Below are positions 8,400 through 17,491 of a stretch of 20,000 nucleotides of DNA, piece after piece; within the stretch, counting starts at the first letter, position 1; the number at the start of each line of letters is the position of its first letter. The translations under genes were made by a program, and so were the position numbers. Origin of the DNA: Eimeria necatrix (lineage: Eukaryota > Apicomplexa > Conoidasida > Eucoccidiorida > Eimeriidae); the NCBI RefSeq assembly GCF_000499385.1, contig NW_013651790.1:6104-26103 (forward strand), in the 5' to 3' direction. The notes beneath the pieces are model-generated. The model saw nothing but the letters and a program-made list of their open reading frames with translations, searched no databases and was not told the DNA's origin.

Positions 8400-8489
8400 C
8401 ACAGGCGAAGCGCAGAGGCTGAGGGAGGCCTGCAGCAAAGCAGATACCATCGAGAGGATCGAGAGGGTGAGGAGCTGCTTCTATTTTAG
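5827..8489 (+). CDS. RING-H2 finger protein, probable E3 ubiquitin ligase, six exons, 529 residues
   Basis: Exons by eye: 5827-6562, 6813-6929, 7014-7051, 7319-7414, 7692-7904, 8100-8489; phases 1, 1, 0, 0, 0 all agree and total 1590 bases including TAG. Splicing yields a RING-H2 motif, C-x2-C-x38-C-x-H-x2-H-x2-C-x10-C-x2-C, with ligands C245, C248, C287, H289, H292, C295, C306 and C309. Key peptides are ELSCGCCLDGLL, DACSHCFHLRCIQVW and ETSCPLCKAVF. RING-H2 domains recruit E2 enzymes for ubiquitin transfer. Residues 1-244 are Ala/Arg/Gln/Ser-rich and poorly conserved in look; 330-400 is Ser/Glu-rich, ending in poly-Gln; 401-529 has an Arg-Ser segment (NPRSSRRRSRSER), suggesting nuclear location. 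The ATG at 5827 is the first in frame after a CAG tract, with TGA-free sequence beyond. Exon 1 may hide further introns (a good acceptor CTCCTCTCCGCAG|G ends at 6473). A donor-like AGG|GTGAGG at 8466 could extend the gene further. No PHD finger is seen. Confidence 0.75.
6563..8099 (+). other. Five short introns of the RING gene, CTG-rich with (CTG)nCAG acceptors
   Basis: Introns: 6563-6812 (GTACGC...CTGCAG), 6930-7013 (GTGCTG...GTATAG), 7052-7318 (GTATGG...CTGCGCAG), 7415-7691 (GTGAGG...CTGCTGCAG), 7905-8099 (GTAGGG...CTGCTGCAG). Lengths are 250, 84, 267, 277 and 195 bp. Four of the five end in a long sense-strand CTG array that runs into the acceptor. The first also begins with a long CAG array. 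Individual boundaries are supported by the intact zinc-ligand pattern for the first three and by frame for the last two. Confidence 0.65.
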
Positions 8490-8740
8490 TTTTAGTTGCT
8501 GCTGTTGCGTATTGTGCTGCTGCTTCTCCTGTCCATATGCGCCTAAGGCCTGCTGCTGCATTTATAATTATTAATTGGCATTAATAATTATAAATTATTA
8601 ATGCAAATTATGCAAATTATAATTCAAATGGCATTTATTTATTTTTATGTTTAAAATGAATTCAAGTGTACATACAGATCTGCCAAAGGCAGTGAGCTGA
8701 GGTGTACGTACACCTGGTGCTGCAACACAAAAGTGTGCTG
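8490..8740. other. AT-rich intergenic DNA after the RING gene
   Basis: 8560-8660 is strongly AT-rich with overlapping small palindromes (TAATTATTAATTGGCATTAA and similar) and would suit a 3' UTR/polyadenylation region. 8664-8677 and 8700-8715 carry two copies of the GTGTAC-type palindrome. No gene seen. Confidence 0.55.
8700..8715. promoter_or_regulatory. Perfect 16-bp palindrome AGGTGTACGTACACCT (dispersed motif)
   Basis: A perfect inverted repeat with no spacer. Related copies in this window are at 998-1012 (reverse), 4919-4933, 8664-8677, 9449-9463, 11600-11613 and 18385-18400. Two copies lie in apparent exons: the nucleotidase exon (encoding EVYRQP) and the PGAP1-like gene (encoding GVHTPS). 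A protein-binding site is possible but unproven; it may equally be a small dispersed repeat. Confidence 0.4.
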
Positions 8741-8845
8741 CAGTGATTAACTTGAGTCTGCTTTTTGGGTGCTTCCCGTGCTGCTGCAGCAGCTGCTGCA
8801 GCAGCTGTTGCACCAGCTGCTGCAACAAAACAAATGAACCCGGGA

Positions 8846-8883
<38 letters not shown>

Positions 8884-8885
8884 AG

Positions 8886-8978
8886 GTTGCGCGCCGCACG
8901 GCTTCTTTCTTCCAGCGTCGAATCGGGGCTCTTTACGAGACCCCGGGTCAGCAGGAGCAGCAGCAGCAGCAAAAGGCA

Positions 8979-9013
<35 letters not shown>

Positions 9014-9032
9014 CAGCTCTCGCAGAAGAGGC
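8886..9032 (+). CDS. Candidate internal exon, unknown protein
   Basis: A long CTG array ends CTGCTGCAG|GTT at 8885, the same acceptor form as in the RING gene. It is followed by a non-repeat open frame, VARRTASFFQRRIGALYETP, then Gln/Ala repeats with CAG on the sense strand. The frame stays open well beyond 9032 into a GGGGGCCCCC block. No family is recognised, and no partner exon or start could be assigned. The opposite strand is also open here (SPDSTLEERSRAARN). It could be a further gene downstream of the RING gene. Confidence 0.25.
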
Positions 9033-9093
9033 ATGACCCCTGTGGTGGTGCCCCTGGGTACTGTCAGCGGCATTGGGCTGGCAAGAGATCACA

Positions 9094-9165
9094 GGGGGGC
9101 CCCCAGGGGGGCCCCCGGGGGGCCCCCAGGGGGGCCCCCCAGTCCTGCCAGGGGGGGCCCCTCGT
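9094..9165. repeat. GGGGGGCCCCC palindrome cluster
   Basis: Five closely spaced G6C5-type palindromes at 12-13 bp intervals. In forward frames they read as RGAP/GGPP repeats. The same element type occurs in the arrays at 205, 3727 and 4229, and inside exons. Confidence 0.85.
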
Positions 9166-9486
9166 TTCAGCTGCGGCCAAGTTATGCTGCAGACTTTCTG
9201 CTGTGTCCAGGCAGCAGCAGCAGCGCAGCAGCAGCAGCAGCAGCAAGACCTGCTGCTGCAGCGAGGCAGGGAACCGCCTAGCTGCTTCACGCGCCGCACG
9301 CAGTGCTGCTGCGGCGCAGCAGCAACTTTAGCAGCAGCTGCGGCACCAGTTTCAGCAGCAGCAGCATCAGTGGCAGCAGCAGCAGCAGCTGCTGCTGCTG
9401 CTGCTGTTGCTGCTCGAATTCAGTTTTAAGGCACGGTGGAGTCGTTTGCGGTGTACAGACACCACGCAAGGCACTCTTCACAAGTC
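9166..9486. other. CAG/CTG-rich spacer, no supported gene
   Basis: Short CAG and CTG arrays with scattered unique sequence. A minus-strand frame at 9400-9480 reads GVCTPQTTPPCLKTEFEQQ and includes one GTGTACAGACACC motif. It is suggestive but too short to call. Confidence 0.4.
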
Positions 9487-9893
9487 CAGCTAGCTAGATG
9501 GCTTGCCAGCTAGCTAGCTAGCTAGACAGCTATCTAGCTAGCCAGCTAGATAGTTAGGCAGTCTAGCTAGCTAGCTAGCTAGACAGCTATCTAGCTAGCC
9601 AGCTAGCCAGCTAGCTAGACAGCTATCTAGCTAGCCAGCTAGACAGCTAAGTAAGTAGCTAGCTAGCTAGGCAGCTAGCTGGATAATTGGTCAGCTGGTC
9701 AGCTAGCTAGCTAGTTAACCAACTAGCCAGCTAGTCGGCTAGCCATTTGGCTAGTTGGCCAGTTAGCTAGCTAGCCGGCTAGCTAGCTAGCTTCCTAGCT
9801 AGCTAGCTGGCTGGTTAGCTAGCCAGTGAGCTAGCTAGTTGACTAGATAGCCAGTTCGTCAGCTAGCCAGTTAGCTAGCTGGCTAGCCAGCGA
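9487..9893. repeat. CTAG/AGCT tetranucleotide satellite, about 400 bp
   Basis: A degenerate array of the self-complementary tetramer CTAG (equivalently AGCT, GCTA), broken by AGACAGCTAT, CAGCTGG and GGCTAGCC variants. The segment AGACAGCTATCTAGCTAGCC recurs at about 9524, 9581 and 9617, so part of it has amplified as longer units. TAG occurs throughout in both strands, so it cannot code. Its composition and period differ from every other repeat in the window. Confidence 0.93.
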
Positions 9894-9939
9894 ACAGCCG
9901 TCGCCATGTAAACCGTCTACCGCATGTCAGACGTTTCAC

Positions 9940-10296
9940 TTGACTGCTGCAGCAGCAGCTGCTGCTGCAGCGGCTGCTGCTGCTGCAGCAGCTGCTGCTG
10001 CTCAGTCGGCGGCTGGTGGCGCTGCTACTGCTGCTGCTGCAGTGCGAAGCGCTAGGGACAGTCCACGCAGCGTTCTGAGCAGAGTTGGGGCTGCACGTAC
10101 TGAGTGCAGCAGCGGCAGCAGCAGCAGCAGCAGCAGCGGTAGCAGCAGGTGCAGCAGCAGGGGTAGCAGCAGGAGCAGCAGCAGTAGCAGCAGCAGCAGC
10201 AACGGGAAGACACCGCTAGAGCATAATCATGTAAACAACTTAAAGCGAGGCCAAATGCTGTCTAGATGGAAATTGCCAATCAATAAAACCGCCTAG
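9940..10296 (+). other. Ala/Ser-rich open frame, doubtful
   Basis: 118 codons from a TTG, with a readable part VRSARDSPRSVLSRVGAART between an Ala run and a Ser run, then SNGKTPLEHNHVNNLKRGQM to a TAG. No ATG start, no recognised domain, no good splice partner. An interrupted CAG array (10107-10201) supplies the Ser run. Recorded because the unique portions look more protein-like than their neighbours. Confidence 0.15.
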
Positions 10297-10374
10297 CAGC
10301 AGCAGCAGCAGCAGCAGCAGCTGCTGCTGCAGCAGCAGCAGCAGCAGCTGCTGCTGCTGCTGCTGCTGCTGCTG
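10297..10374. repeat. Double (CAG)n(CTG)n palindrome
   Basis: (CAG)8(CTG)3(CAG)6(CTG)9 with no interruptions. Two inverted repeats are nested, allowing alternative hairpins. Confidence 0.92.
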
Positions 10375-10811
10375 CCCATGTGCATCTGCCTCTCGTCTAT
10401 GTGCCCTCTGGAGTACAAAAAAAGGAACCTCTAAAGGGGGCCCCCAGGAACTGAATAGGGTCACTTGGGGGCCCCCGAGGGCAACAGCTAATAGAAGAGG
10501 CCCCTTGAATCTGCTGCAAGGGCCTTCAGGTGTGGAGCTGCAGCAGCAGCAGCTGCTGCTGCTATTGCTGTTGTTTCGTCGCCTTTGTTCGTTGCTGCTG
10601 CATGTTGGGGGAGCTGCTGCTGCATGCTGCTGCAGCATGGGCTGCTGCTGCGTGCTGCAGCAGCACGCGCTGCTGCTGCTGCTGCTGGGAAGCAGCAGCA
10701 GCAAACCCTGAGCTGAGAGGTGCTCTTGAAACCAGGAAAGGAGAAAAGCAGACACAAGCAAACGAGCTGCGGCATCGGGCCTGCTGCTACGGCTGCTGCT
10801 GCTGCTGCTGC
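10375..10811. other. Spacer with GGGGGCCCCC blocks and CTG/CAG patches, no supported gene
   Basis: Two isolated GGGGGCCCCC blocks (10436-10446 and 10467-10477) and mixed CTG/CAG patches. Minus-strand frames are open (for example STPEGPCSRFKGPLLLAV) but show no recognisable motif. Confidence 0.4.
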
Positions 10812-10940
10812 GGCAGCAGCCGCTGCTACTCTGCTGCTGCTGCTGCGGCAGTCGCCACTGCTACTCTGCTGCTGCTGCGGCAGTCGCCACTGCTACTCTG
10901 CTGCTGCTGCTGCTGCTGCTACTCTGCTGCTGCTGTCGTT
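10812..10940. repeat. Short minisatellite, 32-35 bp unit
   Basis: A unit with the constant part GCGGCAGTCGCCACTGCTAC followed by TCTGCTGCTG and a variable CTG number is repeated about three times, decaying at the right into plain CTG repeats. Confidence 0.75.
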
Positions 10941-11134
10941 GAGGTTGCTTTGCTGCTGTTGGCGATGCTCGAAATGCTGCTGCACCGCAGCAGCAGCAGA
11001 GAAGGCAGCAAAGCCGACTGCAGCGGCGAGCTGCAGCAACACGCAGGGAAAGCAGCAAAAGAGAAAATAACAAGCAGCAAATAATGAACGAAAATAAAGA
11101 ATTAATTTAATTAATATTCTTATTTATAAAATAA

Positions 11135-11490
11135 TTAATTATTAATGAAGAGAAGGACACAACTCAAGAAGCTGCGTCGCACCTGGAGAGCTGCGCATAC
11201 AGCCAAGCGCTGTGTGCAGCTGCAGAAGCAGCAGCAGCAGCAGATGCTGCTGCTGCAGCAGCGTTTGTGCTGCTGCTGCCGGTGCAGGCGGCTGCTGCTG
11301 TCTGCCCAGGCCCTGAGTGCTCTGCTGCTGCTGGGCCCGTCGCTGCAGCGCGTGCTGCTGCAGTCGTTGCTGCCGTCGCTGCTGCAGCCTGCTGCAGCTG
11401 CGTTGCTGCTGCTGTCGCTGCGCTGCAGCAGCGCAGCAGCAACTGCCCCGAGCCTCTGGCTCACGAAGAGACACAGCGGCAGCAAGCAGC
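11135..11490 (+). other. Candidate exon, Ala-rich, unknown function
   Basis: One plus frame is open from 11135, with a plausible acceptor TATTAATGAAG| at 11150. It reads TTQEAASHLESCAYSQALCA, a long Ala-rich stretch, then SNCPEPLAHEETQRQQAAE before a good donor GAA|GTAAGC at about 11493. Long Ala runs arise automatically where CTG and CAG tracts meet (GCT and GCA codons stay in phase), so most of the length is weak evidence; only the two unique ends argue for coding. A basic alternative frame begins with the ATG at 11145 (MKRRTQLKKLRRTWRAAHTA). Confidence 0.22.
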
Positions 11491-11703
11491 AGAAGTAAGC
11501 AGCAGCAAACTTGTCTTGTGCTGCAGTCTGCCCCCAGAAGCCCCGCTGCAGCAGCTGCAGCGGCAGCAGCTGCTGCAGCCACGCAGGTGCAGCAGCAGCT
11601 GTACGTACACCCCAAGCCAGCAGCAGCGAGTCCTGCAGCTCCGGTGCTGCTAAGGCGGAGTCTGCCAGCAGGTGGGCCACAGTGCCATCTGCTGCAGCAA
11701 TCT

Positions 11704-11739
<36 letters not shown>

Positions 11740-11769
11740 AACAAGAAAATGCCATTTACTGCATTCTAA

Positions 11770-12142
11770 ATAACCCAAATAACTCGCAGCAACACACGCG
11801 CTGCAGCAGCAACGGCGGACGCTCAACGCCCATTTAAATTTAAATTTAAATTTAAATTTAAATTTAAATTTAAATTTAAAATAAAAATAAAATTAAAAAT
11901 AAAATAAAATAGAAAAGAGAAATTGAGAGATGAAAGAAATGCCGAAGCAAAACAACAGCAACAAAAGACAGCGAAGTGCAGCAGCAGCAGCAAACGGAAA
12001 AGGAGTTTCTTTTTGCTGCTCTTTCCTCACTTCTTCATTTATTTCTTTTTTGTTTTTTATTTTAATTAAATTTTATTAATCATTTAAAAGCCAAAGAAGA
12101 AAGAAAAGACGCAAATGCAAACAAAGTTCAGGAAAAATATCC
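11770..12142. repeat. AT-rich DNA with a (TTTAAA)8 palindromic hexamer tract
   Basis: 11832-11880 is an uninterrupted ATTTAA hexamer array of about eight units, self-complementary at every step. 11881-12140 is A/T-rich with purine-strand bias. A minus-strand frame at 11893-12015, QKETPFPFAAAAALRC followed by a hydrophobic segment and TAA, could be a last exon of the PGAP1-like gene (see that entry), but its acceptor lacks a pyrimidine tract. Confidence 0.75.
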
Positions 12143-12949
12143 ATGGCATTAATTTGAATTAAATAAATCCGAAATGGCACTAATTTGAATTAAATAAACG
12201 AAAAATGGCATTAATTTGAATTAAATATATCAGAAATGGCATTAATTTGAATTGAATAAATGAAAAATTGAATCAATTTGGACTAAATAAATGAAAAATG
12301 GCATTAATTTGAACTAAATAAATCAGAAATGGCACTAATTTGAATTAAATAAATGGAAAATGGCATTAATTTGGATCAAATAAATGAAAAATGGCATTAA
12401 TTTGAATTAAATAAATGAAAAATAACATTATTTTGGATTAAATAAATGGAAAATGGCATTAATTTGGATGAAATAAATGAAAAATAACATTATTTTGGAT
12501 TAAATAAATGGAAAATGGCATTAATTTGGATGAATTAAATGAAAAAAATGGCATTAATTTGGATTAAATAAATGGAAAATGGCATTAATTTGTACTAAAT
12601 AAATCAGAAATGGCACTAATTTGAATTAAATAAATGAAAAATGGAATCAATTTGGATTAATTAAGTGAACAATGGCATTAATTTGGATTAAATAAATGGA
12701 AAATGGCATCTATTTGGATTAAATAAATGAAAAATGGCATTAATTTGGATTAAATAAATGGAAAATGGCATTAATTTGGATCAAATAAATGAAAAATAAC
12801 ATTATTTTGGATGAAATAAATGAAAAATAACATTATTTTGGATGAAATAAATGAAAAATGGCATTAATTTGGATGAAATAAATGAAAAATGGCATTAATT
12901 TGGATTAAATAAATGGAAAATGGCATTAATTGGAATTAAATTAATTCGG
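12143..12949. repeat. 31-bp minisatellite, about 26 copies
   Basis: The unit has the core ATGGCATTAATTTGGATTAA followed by ATAAATG and A-rich bases. Units are 31 bp apart with few indels. Variants ATAACATTATTTTGG and ATGGCACTAATTTGAATT recur in groups; around 12420-12540 the ATAACATT and ATGGCATT types alternate, a two-unit higher-order repeat. The last copy abuts the 3' part of the PGAP1-like exon within about 20 bp. Confidence 0.95.
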
Positions 12950-12966
12950 AAGCAAACCAAACTCAC

Positions 12967-13145
12967 GAGGCTTTTGCCTTCCTCAGTTTTGGTGTGCAGC
13001 TGCAGCAGCCGCAGCACAGCAAAGCCGCTGCACAGCAGCAGCAGCAGCAGCAGCAGCAGCGGCTGCACGTAAGCCGCAGCAACGCAGCTCTGGCGGTACT
13101 CCCCCGCTGCCCACGCGGCCACGCAGGGCCCCCTTTGGCCCCGCG

Positions 13146-13184
<39 letters not shown>

Positions 13185-13535
13185 GGCGGCGGCAGCAGCT
13201 GCTGCTGCTGGAGTGGTAGCTGCACCGCGGCTTCGCAGCAGCAACTGCAGCAGAGCCCTGCTCGAAGAAGAACAGCCCTAAAGTGAAAGGCACCAGCAGC
13301 AGCACCAAGTGGTAAGGAATGAGAGCAGCAGCAAGCAGCAGCACTGCAGCAGCAGCACGCGTTAGCTGGCAGCTGCTGCACCAGCTGCTGCCGCAAGTCT
13401 TTCCCAGGCGGCCCCGAGGCCTTGCTGCTGCTGCTGCTGCTGCTTCTTGCTTTGCTTCTGCTGCTGGCGTGCGGTCTGTGCATTCCGAGTCTGACACGCT
13501 TGCTGCTGCTGTTGCTGCAGTTGTTGGTGCCGTTC

Positions 13536-13571
<36 letters not shown>

Positions 13572-13746
13572 CACGAACTGCTGCTCGCGGGTGCGGGGCA
13601 GCCCTCCTCGAGCTTTCTGAGTTGCTGCTGAAGCTGCTGCTGCTGCGCGGAGGGTGCAGCAGCAAAGTGCAGCTGCCTCCCCTGGGGTTGCTGCTGCTGC
13701 TGAGAGCAACAGCAGCATCGGAATCTTCTGCAGCAGCAGCGCCACG

Positions 13747-13784
<38 letters not shown>

Positions 13785-14405
13785 GCGCTGGCGTGTCTGG
13801 AAGGGCGACAGCAGAAAGGTTGAGGACAGCAGACGCGGGCCGCAGCAGTGCATCTGGCTCTTCCTCGTCTGCTGCTGCTGCTTCTGCTGCTTCTGCTGCT
13901 GCTGCTGCTGCTGGTGCAGCAGCAACAACAGCAGCACGCCCGGGACGCAAAGACAGAGGCGCAAACCGCCGCCTCCGGGCATATTTGCTGCAGCGGCGCC
14001 ACTCGCCGAAAAGGCGCAGCAAAGAGCCCGCAGCTCTTGCTGCAGCAGCAGCAGCAGCAGCAGCAGCTGCTGCTGCTCGTCGCCGCGGGCCCCTGAAGGG
14101 CAGCTTCAGGTGCTGCGCGCAGAGCAGCAGCAGCAAGAACACGCGCAGCACCAGCAGCAGCACGACAGAAGAGCTCAGCAGCAGCAGCAGCTGCAGCAGC
14201 AGCGGCAGCGGCAGCGGCACGAAGGCCGTGGGCGGAGTCGGCGAGAATATCAGGGGCCCCAGCAGCGGCAGCTGCTGCAGCTGCTGCTGCTGGCAGCAGC
14301 AGCAAAGCGCGCAGCTGAGACACAAGAACAGCAAATAGTATGCAAGGCCTCCGCGGCTGCCCCAGAAGACGCTGAAGGGATAAGACGAGGGCTGCTTCAG
14401 AGTGT

Positions 14406-14440
<35 letters not shown>

Positions 14441-14592
14441 CTCCACCGAGCGCCCAAGCGAGCAGCAGCGCGGCCCCAACGCCGCAGCAGCAGCAGCAGC
14501 AGCAGCAGCAGCTTCTCAAGGCGCTTCTCCCAGCCGCCCTCTGCTGTCCCGGCTCCGCTGCCCTCCTCCGGCGGCGGCTGCTGCTGCTGCTG

Positions 14593-14629
<37 letters not shown>

Positions 14630-14830
14630 TGCTGCTGCTCCTGCTGCTGCTGCTGCTGCTGCTTCTGCTGCTGCCGGAACTTCAGCAGCAGAAAGAGGCA
14701 GGTCAGGCCAAACAGCAGCGCAGCACTGGCAGCAACTCCCCAAAAGAAAATTGTAAAATGAACAACAAAAAGAGAGCGGCAGAGAGCCAGAAAGTTCACC
14801 TTTGCTTCCACCACAAACTCGTAAGGCACT

Positions 14831-14879
<49 letters not shown>

Positions 14880-15146
14880 AGGCGGCGGCGGGGACCTGCG
14901 GCTCGGGGTCCTGCAGCAGCAGCAGCGGCATGTGCGTCTGCTGCTGCTGCGCCAGCTGCCGCTCCGCCCGCAGCAGCGCCAGCTGCGCCTCGTGCAGCTG
15001 CTGCTGCACAGCCATTAGCGGCTCCGCAGCAGCAGCAGCAGCTCCTGCTGCTGCTGCTGCTGCTGCCGTCACCGCTGCTGCCACGCCGGCGGCTGAGGGC
15101 TCCGGCGGCGCCTTCCAGGCGCCCGCTGCAGACCCCGCCGGCGCGT

Positions 15147-15189
<43 letters not shown>

Positions 15190-15362
15190 GCCTTGCATTG
15201 GCGGCAGCAAATGAGGCCGGAAGCGCCTCGAAGGAGTCCGCAGCGGCAGCCCTGGAGGCGGCAGCAGCAAACTGGAGGAAGCAGCAGCAGGAGGCCTCCG
15301 CAGCGCCATTATGCTGCTGGACCTTTCGCTGTCCCGGAGGCCGAACCAGCGGGCCATCCAGG

Positions 15363-15408
<46 letters not shown>

Positions 15409-15716
15409 GAAAAGCGCCTCCGCCTGCACTTCCCCAGCAGCAAGCAGGCCCTGCAGCTGCGCCGAGCTGCTGGCGGGCACCCCCAGCAGCTGCCACAGCA
15501 GCTGCAGGCCGGAGGGGGCTTTCTCAGCAGCAGCAGCAGCAGCTGCGTCGGCAGCAGCAGCTGCTGCTGCTGCAGCTGCTGCTGCTGCTGCTGCCAGCGC
15601 TGGCCTCTTGTTGACTGCCACGCGGCTCAGGGCCACGCCCCCGTCAGACGTGGAGGGCCAGGCCAGCAGCCACACGAAGTCGGGAGCAGCAAACGTCGGA
15701 AGCCACCACGGATGCC

Positions 15717-15770
<54 letters not shown>

Positions 15771-15905
15771 GAGGCTGCTGCACGGGGCTGAGCTTCACGC
15801 TGATGTCGTAGGCCATGAAGTGGCCCCACTGCTCGCTGAAGGGCAGCCACAGCGGGCGGGGCACGCCGACTTTGCCGGTGTAGGCAGCAGCAGCAGCGCC
15901 GCTCT

Positions 15906-15949
<44 letters not shown>

Positions 15950-16100
15950 AGGCTGTGGGGCAGCAGCGGCAGCCGCGCCCGCAGCGGCCAAAACAGCGAC
16001 AGCAAAACGCGCAGCGGCAGCGCCGCACTTCCCAGCCATTCGAGCCAGGCGCTGTCGAACTGCAGCAAGGGGCCTGCGAGGGGGTTCCGCACTGGCTGCA

Positions 16101-16157
<57 letters not shown>

Positions 16158-16262
16158 CGGAAGCCGCTGCCCACGCAGCAAAGCCGTTGTCGTAAGACGG
16201 GATCTCGAGGGAACCCAAATAGCCAACATCCACGCCCAGGAGAAACGCCCGCGGCACCCACC

Positions 16263-16315
<53 letters not shown>

Positions 16316-16761
16316 TGCTGCTGCTCTTGCTGCTGCTGAGACGCAGCAACAGAAGCCAAAACGGCGCCACCTCCGTTGAAGGTCCAGCCGCAGCTGTGCA
16401 GCGGATGGCCCGTCTGAATGTCTGGCTGCAGGGCGAAGAAGCAAAAGAGGCGGCCGCCCACTGTTGCTGCTGCTGCTGTTGCTGCTGCTGCTGTTGCTGC
16501 TGCTGCTGTCGCTGCAGCGCCTGCTTCCAGCTTCCGCAGCACCCGCTCCAGCAGCTCGGGGTTGCTGCACTCATCCAGCCCGAAGTCCGCAGCTGCTGGG
16601 CCTGAAGAAGCAGCAGGCTTCTGCGTCTGCTGCTGCTGCTGCTGCTGCTGCTGCAGCGCCAGCTGCGTCAGGTCTTCTGCTGCTGGGTGCTCCACGGCCA
16701 GCAGCAGCAGCCCTCGCGGGAGGAACTCGCTGCGCTTGCCAGCTGTCTGTGCCTGCGCAGC

Positions 16762-16803
<42 letters not shown>

Positions 16804-16933
16804 TGTGGCAGCCGCTTCTGCTTCGTCCCCGCTGCTGCTGCTGCTCAGCGCTGCAGCCTTCTCTCCGGCCACAGCAGCAATATGCTCCAGAAGTGCCGCG
16901 TGCAGGTGCATCTGCTTCAGCCTCTGGAGTTGC

Positions 16934-16969
<36 letters not shown>

Positions 16970-17092
16970 GCCAATGGCCGCAAATCACAAGGCCTCGTGT
17001 TGCGGCCGTCAAAGAAATCGCTGAAAAAGTTTCGACTGAAAGGAAGCCCCTGCGGCTGCAGCGTCACCAGCGGCAGGGGTGGTGGCCTGACC

Positions 17093-17125
<33 letters not shown>

Positions 17126-17284
17126 GGCGTCGCATCTGCTGCTGCTGCTGCTGCTGATTCTGGCGGCGGCTGTGGACCTGTCTGCAGCAGCAGGGGCTGC
17201 AAGTCTATGGGATAGAGCGTAAACGGCCCCCAAGACTTGCTGCTGCCCTCATTCAGAGCTTCCTCTATGCAGCTGTCGTTTGCT

Positions 17285-17333
<49 letters not shown>

Positions 17334-17455
17334 ATGCTGAGGCTCGCAAGGCCTCGTGCAGCAAACGCTGCGTCTCCAGCGGCAGCGGCAGCAAACGGTC
17401 GGGGGAGACCGGCAGCATAGCGAGCAGCTTGGCCCGAACGAGGGAGCTTGGGAGG

Positions 17456-17491
<36 letters not shown>

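Noticed and set aside
5827..8489. Long Leu-, Cys- and Ala-run frames overlapping the RING gene on both strands
   Set aside because: They are frame shadows of CAG/CTG arrays. Only the spliced plus-strand reading gives a conserved domain.
9487..9893. Vector, linker or restriction-site artefact because of the many GCTAGC/AGCTAGCT sites
   Set aside because: The array is long, degenerate and has internal amplification units, unlike a designed linker. Assembly error remains possible but is not shown.
12143..12949. CRISPR or transposon terminal repeats
   Set aside because: Contiguous 31-bp units with no spacers, no coding sequence and no target duplications; a minisatellite explains it.
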